A stretch of 64,000 nt of DNA, from the NCBI GenBank assembly GCA_022822005.1, contig JAJECO010000009.1, positions 1 through 64,000 of the forward strand, written 5' to 3'. Under the pieces are notes generated by a model, which ran no database searches, was not told where the DNA came from, and saw only the letters and a list, made by a program, of their open reading frames with translations. Below are positions 18,948 to 28,219 of the stretch, in pieces; the stretch's first letter is position 1; each line of letters opens with the position of its first letter. The stretch is from Candidatus Poribacteria bacterium (GTDB taxonomy: Bacteria > Poribacteria > WGA-4E > PCPOR2b). Both the position numbers and the translations under genes were made by a program.

Positions 18948-20375
18948 ATGTCCCGTAATCAGTCTCGACTTCATCACTGGAAGTTAAGAGCACAGGAATT
19001 ATTTGGGATCGATCTGCGTTCATTAGCGATTTTTCGGATCAGCGTTGCACTTATAGTCATCATAGATCTCATCACACGCGCTACCGACTTAGAATCGCAT
19101 TATACAGATCGTGGTGTCTTGCCGATAGATACGGTCCTTGAGCATTCCCCGAAGTGGCGTTTATCTGTGCATCTCCTGAACGGCTCAATAGAGTTCCAAG
19201 CCGCTTTATTCATCATTGCTGGGTTATTTGCAATTGGGTTGCTTTTAGGTTACCATACCCGTTTCGTAACACCTGTCGTTTGGTTCCTGACAATTTCCTT
19301 GAATTCTCGAAATTGGCTCCTAATGCAGGGCGGCGATTATATACTATGTCTATTACTCTTTTGGAGTATGTTTTTACCGCTTGGAGCGCGTTACTCCATT
19401 GATCATTTAAGAAACCCGCATCAGTTCCAAGGATCTAACTTAATATTCTCAGGAGGTACAATCGCCGCCTTACTACAGATATGTTTTGTATACTGGTTTT
19501 CGGTCGCATTAAAATCACCTAAAAATTGGTTAATCAGAGGCACCGGTGTTTATTACGCGCTTATGCTTGACCGATACGTTACAAACTTTGGAAAGTTGCT
19601 GCTCGAATCCCATCCGCTGCTGTTGAAGTTTCTTACCTATGCCACGATGGGAATTGAAGCATTTGGACCGCTACTTGCATTCTCACCGTTTTTTTCGGGT
19701 CCAGTGCGGTGCCTTGTTGTCCTCAGCTTCATGGTTTTCCACTTTAGTATGGGACTTGCGCTGGAACTGTGGTTGTTTACTTACATCTGTATAGCAAGTT
19801 GGTTATTATTTATTCCCGGTTGGTTTTGGGACCAACTCTTAAGAAAATTCAAAACTCCATTTCAGGGCAGTAATTCCCCAATCCGGGAGCAGGCAATTTG
19901 GAAGAATGTACTCGCTGTGTCTTTTCTGATTTACATTCTGATATGGAATCTAAGGACAGTCAATCCATCACTTTCCTTGCCCAAGGCTGCTCAGTCAATT
20001 GGGTATACTCTGAGATTAGATCAGTGGTGGGGGTTGTTTCGGGGACCATCAAGAAAAGATGGATGGCATGTAATCGTCGGTGAACTTCGAGATGGAACCA
20101 AGGTCAATCTTCTCAACCCGGATAGAACAGTGAGCTGGGAAAAGCCAGAACTTGTGATTGCAATCCACAAGAACCATCGATGGCGCAGATATTTCAGACA
20201 TTTCTGGTTTAAAGAGGATTACGCACATTATCTTTGCCAGCGTTGGAATGAAACGCATACGGGTCAGAAACAGCTCACATCACTCGAAATTTACTATCTC
20301 CATGAAACCAATTATCGAAATCAACGGGTCTCTAAGCCTACAAAAGAGTTACTGCTAAGTTATACCTGTGAATAG
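18948..20375 (+). CDS. HTTM-domain integral membrane protein
   Basis: A 475-residue membrane protein whose N-terminal 300 residues match the HTTM domain, related to vitamin K-dependent gamma-carboxylase. It has IDLRSLAIFRISVALIVII, then SLNSRNWLLMQGGD and FLPLGARYSID. A soluble domain of about 150 residues follows, with WWGLFRGPSRKDGWHVI and DGTKVNLL. The function of bacterial HTTM proteins is unproven. The gene is wedged between yqeK and rsfS, which are usually adjacent. The start is the ATG at 18948; an upstream GTG- or ATG-type codon at 18912 is weaker. Confidence 0.82.
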   Translation: MSRNQSRLHHWKLRAQELFGIDLRSLAIFRISVALIVIIDLITRATDLESHYTDRGVLPIDTVLEHSPKWRLSVHLLNGSIEFQAALFIIAGLFAIGLLLGYHTRFVTPVVWFLTISLNSRNWLLMQGGDYILCLLLFWSMFLPLGARYSIDHLRNPHQFQGSNLIFSGGTIAALLQICFVYWFSVALKSPKNWLIRGTGVYYALMLDRYVTNFGKLLLESHPLLLKFLTYATMGIEAFGPLLAFSPFFSGPVRCLVVLSFMVFHFSMGLALELWLFTYICIASWLLFIPGWFWDQLLRKFKTPFQGSNSPIREQAIWKNVLAVSFLIYILIWNLRTVNPSLSLPKAAQSIGYTLRLDQWWGLFRGPSRKDGWHVIVGELRDGTKVNLLNPDRTVSWEKPELVIAIHKNHRWRRYFRHFWFKEDYAHYLCQRWNETHTGQKQLTSLEIYYLHETNYRNQRVSKPTKELLLSYTCE

Positions 20376-20416
20376 CTCTATCAGAAAATCCAGCCGCGAC
20401 GAGAAGGAGAAATAAC

Positions 20417-20878
20417 ATGCAAGAGAACACGCTAGAAATAGTACAGGCCGCTGCTGCGACCGCCTTGAGTCGACGGGCTCGCAATGCGGTTATCCTCGAT
20501 CTAAGACAATTACCTTCGTTTACAAACTTTTTCGTTATCTGTAGTGGTGCCTCGGATACGCAGGTCGAAGGTATATCTGATGCCGTGCGAGATGAATTAG
20601 AAGACAATTGGAACGAACGACCCTGGCATCGAGAGGGAGACCGCAATGCAGACTGGGTCTTGCTAGACTATGTTGATTTTGTAGTGCATATTTTTCTCGA
20701 AGAGAAGCGAGAATACTATAATCTCGAACGCCTCTGGGCAGACGCCCCACAGATTGAAGTCCCTGATGTGGAAGCTATCACCGAGTATGAGGAAGACGAA
20801 GAAGAATATGATGAACTTGAAGACTACGATTTTGATGACGAAAGTCTTTTTCCCTCCGAGTCTAACGAAGAAAAATAG
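20417..20878 (+). CDS. rsfS: ribosomal silencing factor RsfS (Iojap family)
   Basis: A 153-residue protein. The first 115 residues are the RsfS domain: AVILDLRQLPSFTNFFVICSG, then GDRNADWVLLDYVDFVVHIF and EEKREYYNLERLWADA. RsfS binds uL14 and keeps ribosomal subunits apart in starvation. The C-terminal 35 residues are almost entirely Glu, Asp and Tyr, an extension beyond the usual 105-120 residues. A good ribosome site (GAAGGAGA) precedes the ATG, and argS follows after nine bases. Confidence 0.93.
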   Translation: MQENTLEIVQAAAATALSRRARNAVILDLRQLPSFTNFFVICSGASDTQVEGISDAVRDELEDNWNERPWHREGDRNADWVLLDYVDFVVHIFLEEKREYYNLERLWADAPQIEVPDVEAITEYEEDEEEYDELEDYDFDDESLFPSESNEEK

Positions 20879-20887
20879 GAGGGAAGA

Positions 20888-22654
20888 ATGTTGATTGCCA
20901 GCATCAAAACTGAAATCTTAACCGCAGTAAAGGCTGCCTGCCAAAGCCAATTTGGGCAACAACCGGAAGCCCTTAAATTAGGTTATCCACCGGAGGTTGA
21001 GTTAGGTGACTTCACCGTGGAATGCTTCCCGTTGGCAAAACAGTTTCGGCAAAATCCAGCCCAGATTGCTCAAGCGATCGCCTCCGAAATTGAGCCGAGC
21101 GGATCCATCCAATCGGTGAGGGCGGTTGGACCCTACTTGAATGTTAAAATTCATAATCACGTCCTGTTCGGCGATGTATGTAATGAAATTGTGGGGCAGG
21201 GAGAGTGCCTTGGAAGCACCGATATAGGTCAGGGTCAACGCGTCATGGTCGAGTATCTGTCTCCCAACACCAATAAACCGTTGCACTTAGGTCATATCCG
21301 CAACGGTGTACTCGGAATGGGGGTGTCAAAGCTACTTGAAGCGACAGGGCATACAGTAGTTAAAGCAAATCTGGTAAATGATCGTGGTGTTCATATCTGT
21401 AAATCAATGCTCGCTTGGCTGAAATGGGGAGATGGTGGGACACCGGAGACAACCGGCACGAAGGGCGACCACTTTGTTGGAGATTGGTATGTCCGTTACG
21501 CGCAAGAGGAAGAGAGACAGCCGGATCTGGAGCAAGAGACACAGGCAATGCTTCGGAAGTGGGAATCCGACGATCCGGAAACACTCGAACTCTGGAAGAT
21601 GATGAACGAGTGGGTCTACGGTGGATTTGCCGAGACCTATCAAAAACTTGGTCTGGAATTTGACGCTTTCTACTATGAGTCTCAGACCTACAATCTCGGC
21701 AAAGATCTCATCCAAACCGGTTTGGATAAGGGTGCCTTCATCGTGGCTGAAGATGGTGCTGTGATTGCCAAATTGCCTATTGATGAGTTTGGCACACAAA
21801 GGGATGGGAGCCAAAAGGTGGAGACGCTGCTCCGTGGGGATGGCACGAGTGTTTACGTCACACAGGATTTAGGGACAGCAAAGATGAAGTTCGACGAACA
21901 TCAACTTGATCGCTCCATCTATGTCGTTGGTTCAGAACAGAACTACCATTTCCAGTGCTTATTCAAACTACTCGATATGCTCGGTTTTGAATGGGCGCCT
22001 GAATGTTATCACTTGTCCTACGGCATGGTGAATCTGCCAGAAGGTAGAATGAAATCGCGTGAAGGGACAGTGATCGATGCCGATGACCTCATTGAGGAGA
22101 TGTTCCAGCTTGCAGCGGACGAAATTCGGGAGCGAGACTCCGAGAGTGAATTATCGGACGAAGAGATTCAGAAACGTGCCTTCGCAATCGGGATGGCGGC
22201 AATTAAGTTCTATCTGCTGCGTGTCCGTCCCGAACTCACCATCAACTTCGATCCGAAAGAATCTATCTCCTTCGATGGCTTCACCGGTCCCTACTGCCAG
22301 TACGCTTATGCACGCTGTGCCAGTATCCTTCGGAGGGCGGAAACCGAAGATCTTGCCTCAGTTGAACCCGATTTTTCGCTACTCGGAAACGAGGAAGAAT
22401 TGCAGCTGATTCGTGCGCTAATCCAGTTCCCCGAAGTTGTGGAGGAGGCCGCGCGGGATCTCTCCCCCGCTCGTATCTGTAATCATCTGTTCACAGTCGC
22501 GCAAACCGTTAATCAGTTCTACCACAAGCACCCGGTACTTGCCGCCGAAAGTCCGTCGTTGGTAAAAGCACGATTGGCACTGATAAACGCGTCAGCAGCT
22601 GTTATTAAGAAATCTTTATCCTTATTGGGTATCGAAACGCTTGAGGAGATGTAG
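20888..22654 (+). CDS. argS: arginyl-tRNA synthetase
   Basis: A 588-residue class I aminoacyl-tRNA synthetase. The HIGH motif is HLGH at 133-136, preceded by EYLSPNTNKPL. The KMSKS-like loop is GRMKSREG. The C-terminal DALR anticodon domain has GPYCQYAYARCASILRRA and ends with the usual SLLGIETLEEM. The N-terminal Arg_S domain (residues 5-90) is complete. The start has an AGGAGGGAAG site right after the rsfS stop, so rsfS and argS form one transcription unit. Confidence 0.96.
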   Translation: MLIASIKTEILTAVKAACQSQFGQQPEALKLGYPPEVELGDFTVECFPLAKQFRQNPAQIAQAIASEIEPSGSIQSVRAVGPYLNVKIHNHVLFGDVCNEIVGQGECLGSTDIGQGQRVMVEYLSPNTNKPLHLGHIRNGVLGMGVSKLLEATGHTVVKANLVNDRGVHICKSMLAWLKWGDGGTPETTGTKGDHFVGDWYVRYAQEEERQPDLEQETQAMLRKWESDDPETLELWKMMNEWVYGGFAETYQKLGLEFDAFYYESQTYNLGKDLIQTGLDKGAFIVAEDGAVIAKLPIDEFGTQRDGSQKVETLLRGDGTSVYVTQDLGTAKMKFDEHQLDRSIYVVGSEQNYHFQCLFKLLDMLGFEWAPECYHLSYGMVNLPEGRMKSREGTVIDADDLIEEMFQLAADEIRERDSESELSDEEIQKRAFAIGMAAIKFYLLRVRPELTINFDPKESISFDGFTGPYCQYAYARCASILRRAETEDLASVEPDFSLLGNEEELQLIRALIQFPEVVEEAARDLSPARICNHLFTVAQTVNQFYHKHPVLAAESPSLVKARLALINASAAVIKKSLSLLGIETLEEM

Positions 22655-22718
22655 GAAGCAAGGTGTCAAAAAGAAATGCTCGTGTAAAAATCGGTGTCTT
22701 AAAAGGAGAATCTAGCTC

Positions 22719-23141
22719 ATGAAAAGGGACAACGCAACAAAACCGACAAAACCCGTTATCATCTACGATGGAGAGTGTAATTTCTGCTTGAACGGTATCC
22801 GCCGAATCCAAAACAAGGATCAAGCGGATCAATTTACCTATACCCCCAAACAAACCCCCGATCTCTACGCACACTATCCGCAACTTGAAGCCCTCGAATC
22901 AAAGGAAGGGATGCGATTCATTGACGCAAGTGGAAAGACCTATTGTGGAGCGGATACCATCTACCAGATCTATAAAAGGCTCGGTAAGTATCGCTATATC
23001 ACATGGCTCTACCTTGTGCCTATCATTCGGACCCTGATGAAGGGGGCGTACCTAATCATCGCGAAGAATCGGTCGCGTTTAAGTAAACTGGACTGTGAAT
23101 CTGAAACCTGCTCTGCTGAACGAGGATTAAATGAAAATTAA
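22719..23141 (+). CDS. DCC-family thiol-disulfide oxidoreductase-like protein (DUF393)
   Basis: A 140-residue protein with the family signature VIIYDGECNFCLN; the D-x-x-C-x-x-C site is at residues 17-23. Family members often stand next to or are fused with HTTM/gamma-carboxylase-like membrane proteins. Here an HTTM gene lies about 2.3 kb upstream, so a shared function is possible. AAAAGGAG at 22701-22708 marks the start. The gene overlaps the next one by 11 bases. Confidence 0.88.
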   Translation: MKRDNATKPTKPVIIYDGECNFCLNGIRRIQNKDQADQFTYTPKQTPDLYAHYPQLEALESKEGMRFIDASGKTYCGADTIYQIYKRLGKYRYITWLYLVPIIRTLMKGAYLIIAKNRSRLSKLDCESETCSAERGLNEN

Positions 23142-24213
23142 AGCGATTGAAACCCACACTGTGGATGTTAACCATCGTGGGGATTGGGTCTTTGTCAAAG
23201 TCCATGCCGAAGATGGGGCAACAGGTATCGGCGAAGCCTCTCAGGGGCAAGACGGACGCGTGGCTCAAATTATCGAGGGGCTCAGCTCCGGTCTCATTGG
23301 TCGGGATGTGTTCCAAATTGAGGACTTCCACCGCCGGTTATATAATGAAGCCGAAGGACGGCCCTATCACACGGCAGTCAGTGGAATTGAACATGCACTC
23401 TGGGATCTTGTCGGCAAGGCGTTGAACGCGCCCATCTATCAACTCTTGGGCGGCAAGTGTCGCGAGAAAATCCGTCTGTATGCCAACATCAACCGTGCGA
23501 CTGTGGACCGTACCCCCGAAGGCTTCGCGCAAAATGCAAAAAAAGCGGTCGAGGAAGGGTTTACAGCGGTTAAGTGTGCCCCCTTCGACGATGTTTCTAC
23601 GCGAGATATAGCGCACGGCACCTTGACACCCGCAATTCGGACAGGGGTTGAACGGATCCGTCGTATCCGCGAAACCATTGGACCTGACATCGATCTGATG
23701 GTCGATTGTCATAGCCGTTTCAATCCGGGGTTGATCGTCCAGACAGCGAAAGCCCTCGACGACCTGCATCTTTTCTGGCTCGAAGATCCGATTCCTATGA
23801 CAAATCTGGATGCCCTTGCGCACGTCAGCCAATCTACCTCAATGCCGATCGCAACCGGAGAGCAACTACGAACCAAATCTGCATTTCACAGGCTTCTGGA
23901 AAAACGGGCTGCCGACTATATCCTGCCAGACGTGAAGCATGTCGGCGGCATCTTGGAATTGAAAAAGATTGCAGCGATGGCGGAAGCAGCGGACGTGATG
24001 ATGACCCCACATAACCCAAGCGGTCCAGTCGCAGCCGCAGCAAGCGTTCAGTGCATGGCAACTGTGCCGAACTTCGCGATTCTGGAGCTCGCATGGGGTG
24101 AGGTAGAATGGCGTGCGGAACTCCTCAACCCGCCAGAGCACGTAGTTGCCGGATATATCGAACTTTCCGATCGCCCCGGTTTGGGAATTGATCTCGTGAT
24201 GCGCGAAACGTAA
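23131..24213 (+). CDS. enolase-superfamily sugar acid dehydratase, galactonate dehydratase-like
   Basis: A 360-residue member of the mandelate racemase/muconate lactonising group. The metal ligands are Asp192, Glu218 and Glu244, and the catalytic histidines are His194 and His294 (VDCHSR and TPHNPSGPV). These five sit at a constant +9 offset from the D183, H185, E209, E235 and H285 that I recall for E. coli galactonate dehydratase. That pattern supports dehydration of an aldonate. The exact sugar acid is not decided. It overlaps the DCC gene, with a GAGG site inside that gene's end. Confidence 0.87.
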   Translation: MKIKAIETHTVDVNHRGDWVFVKVHAEDGATGIGEASQGQDGRVAQIIEGLSSGLIGRDVFQIEDFHRRLYNEAEGRPYHTAVSGIEHALWDLVGKALNAPIYQLLGGKCREKIRLYANINRATVDRTPEGFAQNAKKAVEEGFTAVKCAPFDDVSTRDIAHGTLTPAIRTGVERIRRIRETIGPDIDLMVDCHSRFNPGLIVQTAKALDDLHLFWLEDPIPMTNLDALAHVSQSTSMPIATGEQLRTKSAFHRLLEKRAADYILPDVKHVGGILELKKIAAMAEAADVMMTPHNPSGPVAAAASVQCMATVPNFAILELAWGEVEWRAELLNPPEHVVAGYIELSDRPGLGIDLVMRET

Positions 24214-24246
24214 AACGCACGACATTGCTTAGTCAAGGAGAAACCG

Positions 24247-24954
24247 ATGACAGAATTACCGCAATACAATTGTGTTCGGATCAATAGTGAAATAGAGGTT
24301 GATGGGAAGCTCACAGATGCTGCGTGGGAATCAGCCGCGGTCATTGAATTGTTGACGACGGATACCGGCGAAAAACCACGTCAACCAACAGAGGTTCGGC
24401 TGCTCTGGAATAGCGAATACCTCTACGTCGGTTTTCTATGTTATGATCAAGATATTTGGGGAACCATCCGCGAGCGCGATGGGGACATTTATAACGAAGA
24501 GGTCGTCGAGGTCTTTCTCGATCCAGACTGCGATCTCCGGACATATATTGAGCTTGAAGTAAGCCCTCTTAATACGTTATTCGATGCCTTTGTCGTTAAC
24601 GGCAAGTCGCACGGACAGGAAATGCACGTGCTGCGCGATTGGGATAGCGAAACGTTGCAACACGCTGTCTCCGTCGACGGCACAGCAAAGACGAGTTCCT
24701 CGACCGACAGAGCTGCTTCCGCCAATCCGCCGGATACATCTTGGTCCTGCGAAATCGCCGTTCCATTCAAGGATTTACTGACTGCCCCAAATATTCCGCC
24801 GAAAGTGGGAGATTTATGGCGTATGAACCTGTATCGGATTGATCGCGGCAAAACGGAAGCCGAGGACGAATACACCGCATGGTCACCAACCCAGAAAATC
24901 GATTATCACCGCCCACAGCATTTCGGTTCTCTGCGGTTCGTTGAAAAACTGTAG
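24247..24954 (+). CDS. CBM9-like (carbohydrate family 9 binding-like) protein
   Basis: A 235-residue single-domain protein. It has the pattern seen in CBM9-like domains: IEVDGKLTDAAWESAAVI, VRLLWNSEYLYVGFLCYD, EEVVEVFLDPDCD, YIELEVSPLN, and a terminal W-R-M-N-L-Y-R-I plus W-S-P. There is no signal peptide, which suggests cytoplasmic location or leaderless export. It probably binds sugar or oligosaccharide. The AAGGAG at 24236-24241 supports the start. Its stop codon TAG overlaps the first bases of an inverted-repeat element (24953-24992). Confidence 0.85.
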   Translation: MTELPQYNCVRINSEIEVDGKLTDAAWESAAVIELLTTDTGEKPRQPTEVRLLWNSEYLYVGFLCYDQDIWGTIRERDGDIYNEEVVEVFLDPDCDLRTYIELEVSPLNTLFDAFVVNGKSHGQEMHVLRDWDSETLQHAVSVDGTAKTSSSTDRAASANPPDTSWSCEIAVPFKDLLTAPNIPPKVGDLWRMNLYRIDRGKTEAEDEYTAWSPTQKIDYHRPQHFGSLRFVEKL

Positions 24955-24992
24955 GACTTACGCAGCCAACTGTGCTGAAATGTGTAAGTCTT
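24953..24992. repeat. 40-bp element with AGGACTTACRCA inverted ends
   Basis: It starts with AGGACTTACGCA and ends with TGTGTAAGTCTT, an imperfect inverted copy. It lies between the stop of the CBM9-like gene and the ribosome site of the next gene. The same ends bound a larger element at 26749-26913. Confidence 0.7.
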
Positions 24993-25015
24993 ATGTAAAA
25001 AACAGGAGGAAAAAT

Positions 25016-26692
25016 ATGTCGAATTACGATGTGGAAATGCGTTTGAACATAAAGACACCGATGCGCGATGGAATCAACCTCTCATCAGATATCTATCTCC
25101 CAAAAGCGCAGGGGAAGTTTCCAACAGTGTTGATGCGCACACCCTATAGTAACAACATGGACGCGATGATTGAAAAAGCACGTCAACTGGCAAACAACGG
25201 TTACGCCTGCGTAATCCAGGATGTAAGAGGTCGGTGGGACTCAGATGGCGAGCACTATCCTTTTATGAATCACGGTCCGGACGGTTACGATACTCAGGAG
25301 TGGATTGGTCAGCAGGAGTGGTGTAACGGAAAAATAGGTATGGCGGGTGGGTCGTATGTGGGATTGGTGCAGTGGCAAAGCGCACCCCACCGTAGCGAGT
25401 TCCTGACCTGCATGGCACCTCGTGTCATCTGCAACGATTTTTATAGCGGATTGGTCTATCCCGGCGGGGCGTTCCAACTCAATGTGCTCATGACTTGGGG
25501 AATGCGTACCAACGGACGGACTGCCCAGAGCATCGAATACCATCACTGGACGGAAGCGTTCCGAAAACTGCCGATCGTTGAGATGGACGAACTCGCCGGG
25601 CGCAAACTCCAGTTCTGGAAAGATTGGGTTGAACACGCAGCCTACGATGACTATTGGGACGAAATCAACGTTGAAACCAAATGGGGCGAGATTGATGCCC
25701 CTGCCTTTAATATGGGCGGCTGGTATGACCTCTACGCACAGCACACCTTTATCAATTTCAACGGTTTGGTTCAGGGCGGACGGACGCCTGAATCCCGGCA
25801 AAGCAAACTCATCGTCGGACCGTGGCCCCACTCCCTAAGTGCCTCCACCCACACGGGCGATGTTGATTTTGGTGCGCCTTCGATGGTCGATTTAGACGGG
25901 GAAGAACTTCGCTGGTTTGATTACTGGCTCAAGGGGATTGATAACGGGATCGTTGACGAACCTCCATTGCGACTGTTTATCATGGGAATCAACGAGTGGC
26001 GTGATGAACATGAGTGGCCCCTCGCACGGACACAGTGGCAGAAATGGTATTTCCACTCAAACGGTAAAGCGAACTCTGTGCTCGGTGATGGGGAACTATC
26101 CACCGAGTCACCAGCACATGAGCCGACAGACCACTTCGTTTACGATCCGCGCTATCCTGTCCAAACGATAGGCGGTAACAACTGCTGTTCACCCCACATC
26201 GTCCCGTGGGGACCCTACGATCAACGCCCCGCTGAGATGCGTGGCGACGTCCTCTGCTATACCAGTGAGCCAATGGCGGAAGACATGGAGGTGACGGGAC
26301 CAATTAAGGTTGTCCTCTACGCCACTACTGACGGGCTGGACACCGACTGGACAGCGAAACTTGTAGATGTCTCACCAACAGGTTACGCGATGAACCTGTG
26401 CGACGGGATTATTCGTGCCCGGTACCGCGAAGGTTTCACCGACCCAACACTTCTTGAACCGAACACGGTTTATGAGTACGAAATCGACGTTGCGGTCACG
26501 GGGAATGTTTTCCGAAAAGGGCATTGCGTCCGCGTAGAGATCTCTTCCTCTAACTTCCCACGTTTTGACAGGAACCCCAACACCGGAAATACGTTAGGGG
26601 TCGATGCCGAGATGCGTTCAGCACAGCAGACGGTCCATCATTCGGGTCAATATCCGTCGCATATCCTGCTTCCAGTTATTCCCAGGCAGTGA
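25016..26692 (+). CDS. CocE/NonD-family alpha/beta hydrolase (X-Pro dipeptidyl-peptidase S15-like)
   Basis: A 558-residue hydrolase. The opening MRDGINLSSDIYLPK and the VIQDVRGRWDSDGEHYPF segment are typical of the S15/CocE family. The nucleophile is Ser113 in GGSYVGLVQW (G-x-S-Y-x-G), and the C-terminal jelly-roll domain (from about residue 330) ends with ISSSNFPRFDRNPNTG. It cleaves esters or amides; the substrate is unknown. The start is the ATG at 25016 with AGGAGG at 25004-25009. Longer readings through the preceding gene are not credible. Confidence 0.9.
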   Translation: MSNYDVEMRLNIKTPMRDGINLSSDIYLPKAQGKFPTVLMRTPYSNNMDAMIEKARQLANNGYACVIQDVRGRWDSDGEHYPFMNHGPDGYDTQEWIGQQEWCNGKIGMAGGSYVGLVQWQSAPHRSEFLTCMAPRVICNDFYSGLVYPGGAFQLNVLMTWGMRTNGRTAQSIEYHHWTEAFRKLPIVEMDELAGRKLQFWKDWVEHAAYDDYWDEINVETKWGEIDAPAFNMGGWYDLYAQHTFINFNGLVQGGRTPESRQSKLIVGPWPHSLSASTHTGDVDFGAPSMVDLDGEELRWFDYWLKGIDNGIVDEPPLRLFIMGINEWRDEHEWPLARTQWQKWYFHSNGKANSVLGDGELSTESPAHEPTDHFVYDPRYPVQTIGGNNCCSPHIVPWGPYDQRPAEMRGDVLCYTSEPMAEDMEVTGPIKVVLYATTDGLDTDWTAKLVDVSPTGYAMNLCDGIIRARYREGFTDPTLLEPNTVYEYEIDVAVTGNVFRKGHCVRVEISSSNFPRFDRNPNTGNTLGVDAEMRSAQQTVHHSGQYPSHILLPVIPRQ

Positions 26693-26748
26693 CGGGTGGT
26701 GGGATACCACTCTTCTTTTATCATTCTTGGAAGAGATTCAAAACTGAT

Positions 26749-26913
26749 AGGACTTACACACTTAAGTTGGGAATCGGACTTCCCTCTTACCAAACCAGCC
26801 GTAGGTGCTTGCATCCCGCCTGTCCCGATTCATCGGGGATTTATTGGGTCGAGGCATCTTGCCCCGCAATAATTTTGTCAAGAATTGGAATTCTCTCCTA
26901 CTGCGTAAGTCCT
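26749..26913. mobile_element. MITE-like element with 12-bp inverted ends and nested repeat
   Basis: It begins AGGACTTACACA (26749-26760) and ends TGCGTAAGTCCT (26902-26913), which are inverted copies with one mismatch. Between them is the GTAGGTGCTTGCATCCCGCC repeat also found at position 21, and a GGCATCTTGCC unit related to 41515-41535. It holds no open frame of note. It fills most of the 318-base gap between the hydrolase and the SGNH-like gene. Confidence 0.6.
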
Positions 26914-27010
26914 GACTGAATAGGCTGAAAGGGCGGAGACTTTCTCACAGAAATTTCTGAATGACCGAGAAATAAGAAAATCACGTCAATGTGTGAGGAA
27001 AACTTCAAAT

Positions 27011-28219
27011 ATGACGACTTTCGAGCAACATATTCGGGCAAGAACTCCTACTAAAGAGGAAATCGATCACTTCCTCGATCCGGAAAAACTCTCGTGGGGC
27101 CAATTCGATCCGGAAGTTGGGTATATCCTCGGCAATTTTCTGCCCCAAGATGGCATCGACAACAGTTCTACTATCAACACCGTACAAAAAAACGGAACCC
27201 GGAGCGGAGTCCTGTATACGAATCGGTCCCGTCGCATCAACACCTATGGCAACAGTTTCACCCAAGGTGCCCAAGTAAGCGACGAAGAAACTTGGCAGGA
27301 ATACTTGGCAGCACACATAGGTGAACCCATCGGCAACTATGGTGTAGGTGGCTTCGGAGTATATCAGGCATATCGCAGGCTGAAGCGCGCCGAAGAAACC
27401 GATGAAGGTGCCGAGTATGTCATTCTCTATATCTGGGGCGACGATCACCATAGAAGTTTTCTCCATTGCCGACGTGTCAGTTATCCCATCCAGAACCCTG
27501 CGATCCCCGCGATGTTTGAAGGCAACTTCTGGGCACACCTAGAAATGGACATGGAGAAAGGGCAACTTGTCGAGAAGGAGGCGCTATTACAAACCCCGAA
27601 ATCCCTCTACAATATGACAGATCCCGATTTCATGTATGAGGCTCTGAAGGACGATCTCATGCTACAGATGACCCTATTCTGCCGTGACTTGATCCAACAG
27701 ATCGACATCAAGCCTCTTACTGTCCTTGCAGAGATGCTTGGTTTCTCTCCCGACGCTCCAGATCAGCCTGAACAACAACGACGGTGGATCGAGAATCTAC
27801 GCCACACCTACGCCTTTGCCGGGACCCGGTACATCATCGAGCACGCCCTAGGGTTTACCCAGCACAGGGACAAAAAGCTGATGATTGCACTCTACTGTCC
27901 ACAGGCAACCCGGCAACTCATCTCCACCGGCAAGCGCTACGACCAGCCCATCGTAGATTACCTCCGCGACAATCAGATCTTTCATTTTGACATGAACCTC
28001 GTCCACGTCGAAGATTACAAATGTTTCAACCTATCTCTGGAGGATTACATGGCGCGTTACCACATCGGGCACTACAGTCCCGCTGGCAATCACTTCTTTG
28101 CCCACTCGATTAAAAAGCCCATTATTGAATGGCTTTCTCCCAAACCAATCACCTACCGCGACAACGAAAGCGCAATGACCCATTTCTGGGATTATCTGCC
28201 GAGACTTGGTAAATCTTGA
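27011..28219 (+). CDS. SGNH-hydrolase-like protein
   Basis: A 402-residue cytoplasmic-looking protein. It has a block-I-like TYGNSFTQG (GNS in place of GDS), a block-III-like NYGVGGFGVYQAY, VILYIWGDDHH, and a C-terminal SPAGNHFFA that could hold the catalytic His. These fit an SGNH/GDSL fold with a large alpha insertion (residues about 190-330), not an exact family. The start at 27011 is preferred to the GTG at 26993, because GAGG at 26995-26998 sits 12 bases before the ATG. The substrate is unknown. Confidence 0.7.
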   Translation: MTTFEQHIRARTPTKEEIDHFLDPEKLSWGQFDPEVGYILGNFLPQDGIDNSSTINTVQKNGTRSGVLYTNRSRRINTYGNSFTQGAQVSDEETWQEYLAAHIGEPIGNYGVGGFGVYQAYRRLKRAEETDEGAEYVILYIWGDDHHRSFLHCRRVSYPIQNPAIPAMFEGNFWAHLEMDMEKGQLVEKEALLQTPKSLYNMTDPDFMYEALKDDLMLQMTLFCRDLIQQIDIKPLTVLAEMLGFSPDAPDQPEQQRRWIENLRHTYAFAGTRYIIEHALGFTQHRDKKLMIALYCPQATRQLISTGKRYDQPIVDYLRDNQIFHFDMNLVHVEDYKCFNLSLEDYMARYHIGHYSPAGNHFFAHSIKKPIIEWLSPKPITYRDNESAMTHFWDYLPRLGKS

